The notes under the pieces are model-generated. The model saw only the letters and a program-made list of their open reading frames with translations, was not told the DNA's origin and did not search any database. The position numbers and the translations under genes are program-made. DNA of 64,000 nt from CAZRIE01 sp964600075 (lineage in GTDB: Bacteria > Bacteroidota > Bacteroidia > Flavobacteriales > Flavobacteriaceae), in the NCBI GenBank assembly GCA_964600075.1, contig CAZRIE010000006.1, forward strand, positions 33,163-97,162, read 5' to 3'. The stretch's first letter is position 1. Each line of letters starts with the position of its first letter. This document shows, piece after piece, positions 9,461 to 19,307 of the stretch.

Positions 9461-10750
9461 ATGAAGTCGAATCTCTACCAACGTAGACAGTTCTTAAAGC
9501 AAAGTGGCTTAGGCCTTTTAGGCTTGACCCTATTGCCCTCGGCATACGGCAAAATTGCGCCCAGTGATCGTTTACGGGTAGCGCACATCGGTGTGGGCGG
9601 CATGGGCAACAACCACATGAAGTGGTTCACAGGTCTACCCGAGGTCGATGTGGTGGCACTTTGCGATGTTGACGAACAGCACCTTGCCACGAGCCTAAAA
9701 ACAATGGACACCTTACAGCCCGGAAAAAAGGTGGACGGATATGGTGATTTCCGTCATATTCTAGATCGAAAAGATGTAGATGCCATTACCTGCGCCACGC
9801 CCGATCACTGGCATGCCCAGATTGCCACCCTTGCTTTTCAGGCCGGTAAAGATGTGTATGGAGAGAAACCCTTATCCTATGATGTCAAGGAGGGGCAGAT
9901 GATGCTCAAAAACCTGAAGAAACACAAGCGCATTTTTCAATTGGGCACACAGATACATGCGACCGATAACTACCACCGAGTCGTCGAGATCATTCGGGCA
10001 GGTGTTATCGGTAACGTACATACCGTTCGGTTATGGAAAAACAGTCCACCTCCAGATTTAGGGCATCCAAAAAGTGTGGCCGTACCCAAGGGCTTGAATT
10101 GGGATATGTGGCTCGGGCCGGCACCCTACGTCGATTATATACCCGAACGATGCCACTTGAACTACCGGTATTTCTTGGATTACTCCGGTGGTATCTTTGC
10201 CGATTTCTGGTGCCATATCGCCGATGTGGCTTTCTGGGCACTACAGCCGAAGGGTCTAAAAAGTATTACCGCACGAGGGGAAGAAGCCGAAGGTATTGCC
10301 GACACCCCCAAGTGGATCGAAGTAGATTATGAATTTGAAGATTTAAACCTACATTGGACTACTGAACCCCCTAAGGTACCTGGTGCTGCGGAACGCAGTA
10401 TCGGCGCTTATTTCGAGGGAGACAAGGGTACGCTTATTTGCGATTACGAAACGCGTGAAATCAGTATTAACGGCGAAACAGTCACTGATATTCCTGAAGT
10501 ACCAAAAAGCATCGTCCGCTCGCCAGGGCACCAACAGAATTTTGTGGATTCGGTAAAATCAAGGGCCTCTCCAGAATCGAATCTGGCTTATGCCCGGGAA
10601 ATGACCCTACCTATGCATTTGGGGCTCATCTCATACCGCTTGAAAAGAAAACTTCAATGGAATCCGAATAAAGAAAAGTTCATCGGTGATTCCGAGGCCA
10701 ATGCCTTATTATCCCGGAAACCTCGGAAAGAATGGCGGTTGGCAAAATAA
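9461..10750 (+). CDS. Gfo/Idh/MocA-family oxidoreductase, exported
   Basis: NAD(P)-dependent sugar oxidoreductase. Start chosen at ATG 9461 because the protein then opens with MKSNLYQRRQFLKQSGLG, a Tat-like RR signal followed by a hydrophobic stretch; the longer frame from 9329 lacks any family sequence. The Rossmann motif is VGGMGNNH, followed by CDVDEQH, GEKPLSYD (Lys of the EKP motif) and a C-terminal dimer sheet region. 429 residues. Neighbours are an NTF2-like secreted protein and an acetyl-xylan-esterase-like protein, so a role in polysaccharide or sugar use is likely. Substrate unknown. Confidence 0.85.
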   Translation: MKSNLYQRRQFLKQSGLGLLGLTLLPSAYGKIAPSDRLRVAHIGVGGMGNNHMKWFTGLPEVDVVALCDVDEQHLATSLKTMDTLQPGKKVDGYGDFRHILDRKDVDAITCATPDHWHAQIATLAFQAGKDVYGEKPLSYDVKEGQMMLKNLKKHKRIFQLGTQIHATDNYHRVVEIIRAGVIGNVHTVRLWKNSPPPDLGHPKSVAVPKGLNWDMWLGPAPYVDYIPERCHLNYRYFLDYSGGIFADFWCHIADVAFWALQPKGLKSITARGEEAEGIADTPKWIEVDYEFEDLNLHWTTEPPKVPGAAERSIGAYFEGDKGTLICDYETREISINGETVTDIPEVPKSIVRSPGHQQNFVDSVKSRASPESNLAYAREMTLPMHLGLISYRLKRKLQWNPNKEKFIGDSEANALLSRKPRKEWRLAK

Positions 10751-10776
10751 AAGCATAAAGGCTTACAAAATACAAT

Positions 10777-11238
10777 ATGACCATGAAAAAACAGTTTATT
10801 TGGGTCGTTTACACCATACTCTTATCAATAAGTATCAACGCACAAGAAACCCCAAACCCTAGCCAAAAAGAACAACCCATCTATACTCTAATCGATGAAT
10901 ACGCCCAAGCCCGAGAAACAAAAGATAGCGTTCTCCTCAAGCAAATTCTTACCGACGAGGTAGATCAATTAGTGTCATCTGGTGAATGGCGTAGAGGCTT
11001 TAAAAATGCGAAAGAAGGGATGTTACGTAGTTCTACCAGTAACCCCGGAGATAGAACATTGACCATAGACCAATTACGTTTTTTAAGTGCCCAGACCGCT
11101 ATCGTAGATACACGGTACGAAATACGGAATGCCGATGGCAGCATTCGAAAAATGTGGAGCACCTTTATTGTAGTCAACAAGGGCAATCGTTGGAAGATTA
11201 CCGCGATTCGAAATATGCTGCCGGCCAAAGGCTCATAG
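10777..11238 (+). CDS. Secreted NTF2/SnoaL-like protein
   Basis: 153 residues. Signal peptide in the first ~22 residues ending INAQ. The rest has the features of a small cone-shaped NTF2-like domain: LIDEYAQARETKD at the start and WKITAIRNMLPA at the end, the last strand typical of the fold. Start ATG 10777; ATG 10783 (MKKQF) is equally possible. It follows the oxidoreductase after 26 bases and is probably co-transcribed. No function can be assigned. Confidence 0.65.
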   Translation: MTMKKQFIWVVYTILLSISINAQETPNPSQKEQPIYTLIDEYAQARETKDSVLLKQILTDEVDQLVSSGEWRRGFKNAKEGMLRSSTSNPGDRTLTIDQLRFLSAQTAIVDTRYEIRNADGSIRKMWSTFIVVNKGNRWKITAIRNMLPAKGS

Positions 11239-11254
11239 CCTTGTATTACCAGAA

Positions 11255-11284
11255 TTGAAATCCCACCAGTATTTGCTATCTTTC
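11255..11284 (+). promoter_or_regulatory. Candidate promoter of the esterase gene
   Basis: TTG at 11255-11257, 19-base spacer, TATCTTTC at 11277-11284 (one mismatch to TAnnTTTG). The leader to ATG 11348 would be about 55 bases. Confidence 0.4.
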
Positions 11285-11347
11285 AGAAAGTTAGAAATCA
11301 GATTTGATTTCTAATGAATACACATTTTAAACAAACCCATCCGAAAA

Positions 11348-12637
11348 ATGAAATATAAAACGTTCGCCTCTCTCCTATCAGCAACCCTTTTCTGTTTATA
11401 CCTCACCGCCCAACCCAGTCGGCAATTGGTCGAGGTCATCGTTAGTCCGAACCATACCGACTGGACCTACGACGTCGGTGAACAGGCTGAATTTTCTATT
11501 AACGTCTTGAGAAATAACGTGCCTTTAGAAGGAGTGAAAATTAACTACACGATAGGACCTGACCCCGGCTATCGTGAAATTAAAATTTGGGACGAGGGTA
11601 CACTCTCCCTAAAAAAAATTACAAAAGTAAAAGCCTCGAAATTCAAAGAACCGGGCTTTCTGAGGTGTACGGCGACCGTTACGGTAGATGGTAAAGAATA
11701 TTCGTCCTATGCAACCGCTGGCTTTTCCCCAGATAAAATAGAACCGACCACCACATTGCCTTCCGATTTTAATGCTTTTTGGAACAAGGGAAAAGAAGAA
11801 CTGGCCGAAATACCCATGAACCCGGTGCTCACCCTCATGCCAGAACGCTGTACCGATAAGGTCAATGTGTATCATGTAAAATTGGACAATGTTAAGGGAA
11901 AAATATACGGAGTGCTATGTACTCCAAAAAAGGCAGGAAAGTATCCGGCCATCTTACATGTACCAGGGGCCGGTATTCGTCCGTATTACGGCGAGGTAAG
12001 CGAGGCGGCCGAAGGTTTTATTTCCTTTACCATAGGTATTCATGGTATTCCAGTGAATCTTGACAAAGTAGTTTACGACGATTTACGGGCAGGGCCGCTA
12101 AGCAACTATCAAATCTCTAATCTTGATGACAGAGATAATATGTATTACCGACGGGTATATCTGGGCTGCGTTCGGGCAGTTGATTTTCTAGAAAGCGTAG
12201 ACAGTTTTAATGGTGAGGATATTGGGGTTACCGGAGGTAGCCAAGGGGGCGCGCTTTCTATTGTAACCGCTAGTCTCGATAATCGAATCGATTACTTGGC
12301 GGCCTTTTACCCCGCCCTTTCCGATATGACCGGATTTTTACATGGGCGCGCCGGTGGATGGCCCCAGATTTTTGTCGACGAATTTACAAACAAACCTGAA
12401 AAAATAGTGGTCTCGAAATACTACGACGTGGTCAATTTTGCGCGATTTGTAAAAGCCGAAGGTTGGTACAGTTGGGGCTATAACGATAATGTGTGCTCCC
12501 CTGCATCTACCTTTTCCGCCTATAATGTTATTCCTGCAAAAAAAGAACTGCATGTTTTTCAGGAAACCCAACATTGGACTTTTCCAGAGCAACGGGAACA
12601 GCGTAACGAATGGCTTTTTGAGAAGCTGAAAAAGTAA
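11348..12637 (+). CDS. Acetyl-xylan-esterase-like alpha/beta hydrolase (CE7-type), secreted
   Basis: 429 residues. Signal peptide (MKYKTFASLLSATLFCLYLTAQ as first ~22 residues), an N-terminal Ig-like region (about 25-130), then an alpha/beta hydrolase domain. The nucleophile elbow is GGSQGG with Ser at about 298; the late His is in ETQHWTF. This set fits the cephalosporin-C-deacetylase/acetyl-xylan-esterase family, which removes acetyl groups from sugars. Own promoter likely. Confidence 0.8.
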   Translation: MKYKTFASLLSATLFCLYLTAQPSRQLVEVIVSPNHTDWTYDVGEQAEFSINVLRNNVPLEGVKINYTIGPDPGYREIKIWDEGTLSLKKITKVKASKFKEPGFLRCTATVTVDGKEYSSYATAGFSPDKIEPTTTLPSDFNAFWNKGKEELAEIPMNPVLTLMPERCTDKVNVYHVKLDNVKGKIYGVLCTPKKAGKYPAILHVPGAGIRPYYGEVSEAAEGFISFTIGIHGIPVNLDKVVYDDLRAGPLSNYQISNLDDRDNMYYRRVYLGCVRAVDFLESVDSFNGEDIGVTGGSQGGALSIVTASLDNRIDYLAAFYPALSDMTGFLHGRAGGWPQIFVDEFTNKPEKIVVSKYYDVVNFARFVKAEGWYSWGYNDNVCSPASTFSAYNVIPAKKELHVFQETQHWTFPEQREQRNEWLFEKLKK

Positions 12638-12918
12638 ATCATCGTCCAATGAACTCGCTTAAATGACTGCTATATCAATCAGTAGGTATAGGGCTCTTGC
12701 CAAAGCATTAAATTACAATTGAAACATAATTCATGCCTATTTTCAAAAAGATTTTCGTTACCTTGTTATTTCGAAAATATATCCCCCAACCTTTTAAATT
12801 AGCACCTCTTGCTACGGAGTTTGTATGTGGTGATTACTAGAAGTTGGCTCCGAATTATTCTCGTAACATGCAATTTCAATAGTACCTGAAAACTGAAATA
12901 CTATAAAAAACAAATTAG

Positions 12919-13251
12919 ATGGAATTTAATCTAGCCGAAAAATTAGCCATCATAAAGGCTATGGACGAAGTTATACATGTTGATGGCACCGTCAATACTA
13001 GCGAATTAAAAATCATGAACCAATTGATGCGAATGCTGGAATTTGACAAAAAACTTTTGGATGATGCTAGAGAAGTCAATAGTAAGGAAGCGTTGTTAAT
13101 TTTGGGCGCGATGAACGCAAGTAAAAAGAAGACGCTCGCGTTGATTCTAGATAAAGTTGCTAATGCCGATGGAAAAGTTCATTATAAAGAGATTAATTTG
13201 ATTTTAAACATATTTGAAAGTGTAGGCATCAAATGCGAATACAGGTTTTGA
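12919..13251 (+). CDS. TerB-like small protein (intact paralogue)
   Basis: 110 residues of all-helical character with acidic metal-type motifs: DEVIHVDGTVNTSE near the N-terminus and KVANADGKVHYKE near residue 75, the repeated DG-x-V-x-x-x-E pattern of TerB/DnaJ-like helical domains. No signal peptide. Two broken paralogues lie 3.8-4.5 kb upstream (8424-8760 and 8850-9154). The role of the family in this phylum is unknown; the link to tellurite resistance is by fold only. Confidence 0.55.
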   Translation: MEFNLAEKLAIIKAMDEVIHVDGTVNTSELKIMNQLMRMLEFDKKLLDDAREVNSKEALLILGAMNASKKKTLALILDKVANADGKVHYKEINLILNIFESVGIKCEYRF

Positions 13252-13540
13252 GACTATTTTTCGCTCCTTTACTCACGAATGCAAGGTGTCTGGGCCCGAG
13301 ACCGCACCGCAGACACTTGATATCTTCTTAAATTTCAAAAGTGCGGCAGTGCTCCTGTAATTCTGGTGTTGTGCCTAGTAAAATACCCTTTGTTCAAGGG
13401 GAAAAACAACAACAACTTTTAGTCCATATGAAGTATTACATTAGCGTTTCCCATAAAGACCATGTAAAAGTGTGCGAATAATAAAAATCGGCCAAAACAG
13501 GCCGGGAAAAAAATACAAATCAAGAAAACTAAAATAATAA
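13252..13540. other. Gene-free stretch with one weak hairpin
   Basis: Between the TerB-like and the Ldh_2-like genes. The only structure seen is GTGTCTG (13286-13292) pairing with CAGACAC (13310-13316) around a GC-rich 17-base loop, without a T-run after it. No ORF or recognised RNA. Confidence 0.3.
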
Positions 13541-14560
13541 ATGGCATCGAATATTTTAAAAATTCCGTTTCAGAAAATGCAGGACACATTGGAAACCCTG
13601 TTCCTAAAGTATGGCTTTACTGAAAAAAAGTCTCAATTGTTGGCCCAAACCTATACGGAATCAACACGAGATGGGGTGAACTCACATGGTATCAACCGCG
13701 TTCCGTTGTTCATCGAATATGTAGAAAAAGGGGAAGTTAAAATAGACGCAGAAGCAGAAAGAGTAGAAGTATTCGGCAGTATCGAACGCTGGGACGGCAA
13801 TCTCGGCCCCGGTATCATCAATGCCGTAAAATGTACCGATCGGGCCGTAACCTTGGCCAAGGAGCACGGCATGGGCCTTGTGGCCCTTAGAAATACCAAC
13901 CACTGGATGCGAGGCGGTGCCTACGGTTGGCGTGCGGCAGATGCCGATTGTATTTCAATATTATTCACCAATACCCAACCAAATATGCCACCATGGGGAG
14001 GTAAGCACAGTCGTTTGGGCAACAATCCGATTATTGTTTCCATACCCAGAAAAGAAGGTCATATTGTATTAGATATGGCCATCTCACAATTTGCTTTTGG
14101 CAAGATCAAGGATTACCGATTGAAAGGAGAAAAACTACCCTTCCCTGGAGGTTGGGACGATAACGATGAGCTTTCCAGGGACCCCGAAAAAATATTGGGC
14201 AATGAAAGGGGCCTTCCTATCGGTTACTGGAAAGGTTCGGCACTTTCGATGGTATTAGATATGCTGGCGACTGTTTTATCTGCCGGTGATTCGACCTCAA
14301 AAATTGGAAAAAAAGACTACGAAGTTGGAATTTCACAAGTATACATTTGTATCTACCCCGCGCTTTTCAATGATAAAGAGTTACAAGAAAAGCTATTACA
14401 GGAAATAATTGACTACACCCATGATGTGGAACCCATGCAATCTGGTGGGCGCACTTTTTATCCTGGGGAAGGCACCTTGCGAAAACGTACCAAAAACTTA
14501 AAAGAAGGCATTCCAGTCAGTCAGGAAGTTTGGGATAAGGTACTTGATTTAGCGAACTAA
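13541..14560 (+). CDS. Malate/lactate/ureidoglycolate dehydrogenase-family enzyme, probably 3-dehydro-L-gulonate 2-dehydrogenase
   Basis: Ldh_2-family NAD(P)H oxidoreductase, a fold distinct from Rossmann dehydrogenases. Family marks are the DGVNSHGINRVP segment near residues 45-57 (with the conserved His), NTNHWMRGGAYG, and GKIKDYRLKGEKLPFPGGWD near residue 190. 339 residues, close to YiaK (332). The substrate call (2,3-diketo-L-gulonate/3-dehydro-L-gulonate) rests on overall similarity as I recall it. Neighbouring exported hydrolases fit sugar-acid catabolism. Cytoplasmic, no signal. Confidence 0.75.
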   Translation: MASNILKIPFQKMQDTLETLFLKYGFTEKKSQLLAQTYTESTRDGVNSHGINRVPLFIEYVEKGEVKIDAEAERVEVFGSIERWDGNLGPGIINAVKCTDRAVTLAKEHGMGLVALRNTNHWMRGGAYGWRAADADCISILFTNTQPNMPPWGGKHSRLGNNPIIVSIPRKEGHIVLDMAISQFAFGKIKDYRLKGEKLPFPGGWDDNDELSRDPEKILGNERGLPIGYWKGSALSMVLDMLATVLSAGDSTSKIGKKDYEVGISQVYICIYPALFNDKELQEKLLQEIIDYTHDVEPMQSGGRTFYPGEGTLRKRTKNLKEGIPVSQEVWDKVLDLAN

Positions 14561-14620
14561 ACAACCATTGAACTAAGACTCAACGCATACAAAACTATCA
14601 ATTACTAAAAGGTCACAGCT

Positions 14621-15898
14621 ATGAAAGCTAAATTTCTCACCGTAGTATCCCTTGTTTTTTTTATTTGTTATTCCTGTAAAGAAACTAGGCCGACAAACGA
14701 AACGGAAGACCTAGCAAATATGGTGATTACCGACAGCGTCACTGTTCGAATCGATAGGGCTTTAAAGAGCTTTGTCGACTCTGGAAACATAGCGGGAGTT
14801 TCCGCCCTGATTTTTGAAAAGGATAAAGAAGTATACTTCAATGCCTTTGGACATGCCGATCGGAAAGCCAAAAAACTGATGGACAGAAATACCATCGTAC
14901 AGATCTATTCCATGACCAAGCCCATTACCGGTACGGCCTTGATGACCTTGTACGAAGAAGGGAAATTCGATTTGGACGATCCGGTAGCGAAATATGCCCC
15001 AGAATTTACCGATATCAAAGTCTATACTGGAGAAGATGCCTATGGTAAACCGATTTTAGAAAGCCCGAACCGCCCGATGACCATCCGCGATCTGACCCGC
15101 CATACCGCTGGATTTGGTGCTGCAAACGATACACCTTTGGGTAAAATGATTGGCAAGGCAGACGCCTTGAACCGAGAGAACACCTTAGTACAAATGGCCG
15201 AAAAAATGGGGAAGACACCATTACTCTTTCACCCCGGTGAACAATGGCAATACGGCCCCTGTGTCGATGTACAAGCCTTTCTCGTCGAACGTATTTCGGG
15301 TCGGCCCTATGCCGAATATGTCAGTGAGCACGTACTTGACCCTCTGAAAATGAACGAAACCCGCTACTTTATTCCCGAAAACGACCGTGACCGTTTTGCC
15401 GCCTTGTACCGAAGAAGAAGCGAAGGAAATTTGGATCGCGATACGATTACGTACAGTAACTACCTCGAAAAATGGCCGATGACCAGAGGTGGTTCTGGGC
15501 TAACTTCTACACTAGACAATTATATGCGTTTTGCCAGAATGTTGCTGAAAAAAGGAACTTTGGATTACGTGACCGTCTTAAAACCTGAAACCATAAAACT
15601 GATGGCCACCAACCAATTGGCCGATAGCATTACCGAACGCCATTTTCTGCCCAGCAAAGGGCAGGTCGGTTTCGGAATCGACTTTGCGGTACGTGTGGCC
15701 CCACCCGCAAATGCTGAGGAGAACAATGGTATAGTAGGCGAGTTTTTCTGGGATGGTGCGGCCAGTACACTTTTCTGGGTCGACCCTGTCAACGAACTGA
15801 CGGCCGTGCTTTTCGTACAGCTGATGCCCTATGACCAAGTCGGGTTACATAAAAGTTTTCGTGATGCAGTTTATGGAACGGTCGATCGGAACGATTGA
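14621..15898 (+). CDS. Serine hydrolase, class C beta-lactamase family, lipoprotein
   Basis: 425 residues. Signal with a lipobox-like CYSC near residue 19. The catalytic S-x-x-K is SMTK (Ser97, Lys100). The second motif Tyr is probably in WQYGPC (about 207), and GGSGLTST follows later. Family members are esterases or D-aminopeptidases as often as lactamases, so resistance should not be inferred. The next gene starts 31 bases downstream, suggesting an operon. Confidence 0.82.
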   Translation: MKAKFLTVVSLVFFICYSCKETRPTNETEDLANMVITDSVTVRIDRALKSFVDSGNIAGVSALIFEKDKEVYFNAFGHADRKAKKLMDRNTIVQIYSMTKPITGTALMTLYEEGKFDLDDPVAKYAPEFTDIKVYTGEDAYGKPILESPNRPMTIRDLTRHTAGFGAANDTPLGKMIGKADALNRENTLVQMAEKMGKTPLLFHPGEQWQYGPCVDVQAFLVERISGRPYAEYVSEHVLDPLKMNETRYFIPENDRDRFAALYRRRSEGNLDRDTITYSNYLEKWPMTRGGSGLTSTLDNYMRFARMLLKKGTLDYVTVLKPETIKLMATNQLADSITERHFLPSKGQVGFGIDFAVRVAPPANAEENNGIVGEFFWDGAASTLFWVDPVNELTAVLFVQLMPYDQVGLHKSFRDAVYGTVDRND

Positions 15899-15899
15899 T

Positions 15900-15907
15900 T
15901 ATATTTG
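15900..15907 (+). promoter_or_regulatory. Candidate -7 box before the CocE-type gene
   Basis: TATATTTG matches TAnnTTTG exactly, 22 bases before ATG 15930. No convincing TTG lies at the expected distance upstream. Confidence 0.3.
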
Positions 15908-15929
15908 AGAGACACTAATAAATGAAACT

Positions 15930-17855
15930 ATGCCGATCCGTATTTTATCATCAATACTCTTGCTTTTTATTACCACGACTTCCTGTGCCCAAGAAGCAGA
16001 TTCCCTCTATCTGAAAAAACACTATGATCTAAAGGAATACCGTATTCCGATGCGTGACGGGGCGGAACTCTTTACGGCCGTTTACACCCCTAAGAATACC
16101 TCAAAAGAGTATCCCATTCTATTGAATCGCACCTGTTACAATGCCTCGAAATATTCCAACTATGAATACGGAGGCTATCCCTCTAAATATCTAGTAGAAG
16201 ACGGATACATTTTAGTCTTTCAAGATGTACGCGGGCGATATATGTCGGACGGTATTTTTGACAATATGCGGCCCAATATCCCCGGAAACAATCGAAAGAA
16301 TAAAAAAGACATCGACGAAAGCTCCGATACCTATGATAGCATCGAATGGATGGTCAAGAACATCAAAGGCAATAACGGAAAGGTCGGTATGTATGGTATA
16401 TCCTATCCCGGCCATTATACGGCCGCAGGTATGATCGATGCGCATCCGGCCTTAAAAGCTTCATCGCCTCAGGCGCCAATTGCAGATTTTTTCTTTGACG
16501 ACTTTCACCATCAAGGTGCTTTTTTGGAAAGTTATACAGCAGCCTTTGCCGTATTCGGTTACCAGAAAGACAGCCTGACCCGAGAGCCATGGTATACTGA
16601 TAAGTTGATGCGATTGTATGGAAATCCCGCTGCCGATGCGTATGACTTTTTTCTTCGAATGGGGCCTCTTAAAAACATTACCGACAAATACCATAACGAT
16701 AATTTTTTCTGGCAGCAGATTGTTGAGCACCCCAATTACGATGAGTTCTGGCAAAAGAGAAATATCCTGCCGCACTTGAAAGATATCGACCATGCGGTTA
16801 TGACCGTTGGCGGTTGGTTCGATGCCGAAGATCTCTACGGGCCATTGAACATCTACAAAACTGTGGAAGCTACCAGTCCCGAAGCCAAAAACACTATTGT
16901 TATGGGACCATGGGACCATGGCGGATGGGCTCGTGAGACAGGTCAAACCACCCATAACCATATCTATTTCGGAGATAGTATTTCTACTTTTTATATGAAG
17001 GATATAGAACGGAAGTTCTTCGCCCATCACTTAAAAGACGATGGGCCTGACACACTACCTGAAGCTTATATGTTCGATACAGGTTCAAAGCAATGGGAAA
17101 CTTTTAATGAATGGCCACCAGAGGAAATTGAACCTATAACGTTGAATTTTGGGGAAAATGGGCACTTGGGCATTAATGAACCGGCCGATGAAAATGCAGT
17201 TTTCGAATATACGAGCGATCCTAAAAAACCGGTGCCCTATACTTCACAGACCGAAGGGCTCACTTTTACGCCACGGAGATATATGTCTGACGATCAGCGT
17301 GAAGCATCGCGAAGGCCGGATGTATTGACCTTCGAAACCGAAACACTAAAGGAACCTCGTGTGCTTGCCGGTGAAATCATGGCCAAACTAAAGGTAGCCA
17401 TGTCCGGTACAGACGCCGATTTTATCGTGAAATTAATCGATGTTTATCCTCAAGACCATGAGAATTATAAGCACAACCCCGATAACATAATTATGGGTGG
17501 GTACCAGCAACTAGTAAGGGCCGAAGTCTTCCGAGGAAGGTTCCGAAACAGCTTTGAAAAACCCGAACCTTTCGTGCCCGGTGAGCCACACGATGTGAAC
17601 TTTCGTCTGCAAGATGTGCTGCACACCTTCAAAAAAGGCCATCGCATTATGATCCAGATCCATAGCACTTGGTTTCCGTATATCGACCGCAATCCACAGA
17701 AATACGTCGACAATATATACAAAGCGAACGAAGAAGATTTTGTCAAATCGACCATTACGGTATATGGTTCTTCGACCGTTGAAGTGGGCGGAACACAAGA
17801 TTGCTGTATGCCTTCTCCATTTCGTTTGAAACCGGAAGAAATGATTAAAGACTAG
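15930..17855 (+). CDS. CocE/NonD-family hydrolase (X-Pro dipeptidyl-peptidase-like), lipoprotein
   Basis: 641 residues. Lipoprotein signal ending TTSC (about residue 20). The alpha/beta hydrolase nucleophile is GISYPG with Ser at about 158; the acid is probably Asp in GGWFDAEDL and the His is in GPWDHGG. A C-terminal jelly-roll (PepX_C) domain follows, ending near the C-terminus. Such enzymes cleave peptide, ester or amide bonds; the substrate cannot be read. It lies 31 bases after the lactamase-like gene. Confidence 0.85.
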   Translation: MPIRILSSILLLFITTTSCAQEADSLYLKKHYDLKEYRIPMRDGAELFTAVYTPKNTSKEYPILLNRTCYNASKYSNYEYGGYPSKYLVEDGYILVFQDVRGRYMSDGIFDNMRPNIPGNNRKNKKDIDESSDTYDSIEWMVKNIKGNNGKVGMYGISYPGHYTAAGMIDAHPALKASSPQAPIADFFFDDFHHQGAFLESYTAAFAVFGYQKDSLTREPWYTDKLMRLYGNPAADAYDFFLRMGPLKNITDKYHNDNFFWQQIVEHPNYDEFWQKRNILPHLKDIDHAVMTVGGWFDAEDLYGPLNIYKTVEATSPEAKNTIVMGPWDHGGWARETGQTTHNHIYFGDSISTFYMKDIERKFFAHHLKDDGPDTLPEAYMFDTGSKQWETFNEWPPEEIEPITLNFGENGHLGINEPADENAVFEYTSDPKKPVPYTSQTEGLTFTPRRYMSDDQREASRRPDVLTFETETLKEPRVLAGEIMAKLKVAMSGTDADFIVKLIDVYPQDHENYKHNPDNIIMGGYQQLVRAEVFRGRFRNSFEKPEPFVPGEPHDVNFRLQDVLHTFKKGHRIMIQIHSTWFPYIDRNPQKYVDNIYKANEEDFVKSTITVYGSSTVEVGGTQDCCMPSPFRLKPEEMIKD

Positions 17856-17869
17856 ACTAGTTGACTTTT

Positions 17870-17877
17870 TAAGTTTG
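17870..17877 (+). promoter_or_regulatory. Candidate -7 box before the TlpA-type gene
   Basis: TAAGTTTG matches TAnnTTTG, 37 bases before ATG 17915, in the short gap after the CocE-type gene. No -33 TTG at the right distance. Confidence 0.25.
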
Positions 17878-17914
17878 CTATTTCAATGTGAGCGATTTTT
17901 GAGAGACTTAACCC

Positions 17915-19234
17915 ATGAAAATTTCCTTTTTTGCACTTTTGTTTCTATTGTCATTGCCATTGCAAGCGCAGCGTGCCATTTCAGGCACCTTTTCACCTGC
18001 CAAAGACTACAGATGGCTCATCGCCTATCGATTATTGCCTGGAACGCAGGTATATACGGCTGACACCGCTATCAAGGGCGGGAATTTTTCGCTTAAAATT
18101 CCCGAAAATGCACAATCTGGCGTGTATCGATTGGTGTATGCGGTGCCGCAGGATGAGTTCTATTTTGATGTCATTTATAACGGAAAAGAGGAAATTCAAT
18201 TGGCCTTCGATGCAGAGATAGGTGTTTCTTTTGCAGCTTCTCAAGAAAACAAACTATTCAACGCTTATTTCAAGGACATAAATACTATTGAGGGCGCAAT
18301 CATCAAATTTTATTCGGAAGGAAAGTCGGATAAAGTCATCTTTGATGATCTCATCAAAAAGTTGACGGCAACGCAAAAATCGTATGAGGAAAAATCTAAA
18401 GGAACCATAGCGAGCAGATTTATCACAGCAAATAAACCTTATATCTCCTCCGGATATGAATCGATCGAAGATTATATTTCCCACAAAAAAAAGAGCTACT
18501 TCGACGGATTGGATTTAGGCGATCAAATTTTGCAGGCTTCGGGCTTCTTAAGCCAGAAATTAACCAACTATGTTTTTACGGCTCTTCCTTTGCAAAAGAT
18601 GTCCGAAACCGAAAAGGAAAAGGCCATACATGAGAATATAATAACGGTAGACAGGCACTTAAAAGACATCCGTGATATGTATAAATTTGAGGTATTTCGT
18701 CAACTATGGAAACAGGCCACCACTGACAATCTTAACAACACTTCCGATTTCATATACAACTACTATTTAAAACCGCTATCAGGGGCAACGAATAACCAAA
18801 AGGCTATTTCTGAAATTGAACTTAATAATCGGCTACGAATTGGGGCTATAGCACCAGAAATTACGTGGAAGGAGGGTGGTACGACAAAAAAACTAAGCAC
18901 ATTGTCAGGTGCCGAGAATTATATCCTGATCTTTTGGAGCAGCACTTGTTCGCATTGCTTAAAGGAAATTCCCCCTTTGCACGAAGAATTGAAAAACTAT
19001 CCTGCGACAAAAGTAATAGCTGTAGGTTTAGAAGATAACGAAACCACATGGAAACCTGAATCTGCCAAATTTCCAAATTTTCACCATGTCTTGGCCCTGG
19101 GCCGTTGGGAAAGTGAATATGCCGACTTATACGATATACACAAAACACCAACCTTTTATCTTTTGGACAGGAATAAAAGAATCATTGCCAAGCCAGAGAG
19201 CGACAGAGAGATTGTCGAGTTTTTGAAAAAGTAA
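17915..19234 (+). CDS. TlpA-family thiol-disulfide oxidoreductase, exported
   Basis: 439 residues. Signal peptide in residues 1-19 (ending LQAQ). The N-terminal region (about 20-130) resembles the DUF4369 beta domain often fused to bacterial TlpA proteins. A helical middle follows, then a thioredoxin domain with active site WSSTCSHCLKE: Cys345 and Cys348 form CxxC. Cis-Pro is in KTPTFYLL. Acts in the periplasm on disulfides, partner unknown. Confidence 0.85.
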   Translation: MKISFFALLFLLSLPLQAQRAISGTFSPAKDYRWLIAYRLLPGTQVYTADTAIKGGNFSLKIPENAQSGVYRLVYAVPQDEFYFDVIYNGKEEIQLAFDAEIGVSFAASQENKLFNAYFKDINTIEGAIIKFYSEGKSDKVIFDDLIKKLTATQKSYEEKSKGTIASRFITANKPYISSGYESIEDYISHKKKSYFDGLDLGDQILQASGFLSQKLTNYVFTALPLQKMSETEKEKAIHENIITVDRHLKDIRDMYKFEVFRQLWKQATTDNLNNTSDFIYNYYLKPLSGATNNQKAISEIELNNRLRIGAIAPEITWKEGGTTKKLSTLSGAENYILIFWSSTCSHCLKEIPPLHEELKNYPATKVIAVGLEDNETTWKPESAKFPNFHHVLALGRWESEYADLYDIHKTPTFYLLDRNKRIIAKPESDREIVEFLKK

Positions 19235-19307
19235 TGCTTTTGAGGGAAGGCTGTTATTTATGTTTAAGCGTTTATTAAACCCTAACTAATAACCGAATAA
19301 CCACGGC

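Noticed and set aside
14621..15898. Antibiotic-resistance beta-lactamase
   Set aside because: The SxxK fold is shared with many esterases and peptidases; nothing in sequence or context points to resistance. The same holds for the protein at 33071.
16461..17030. 189-codon minus-strand ORF inside the CocE-type gene
   Set aside because: Lies wholly opposite a well-supported gene and shows no family features.
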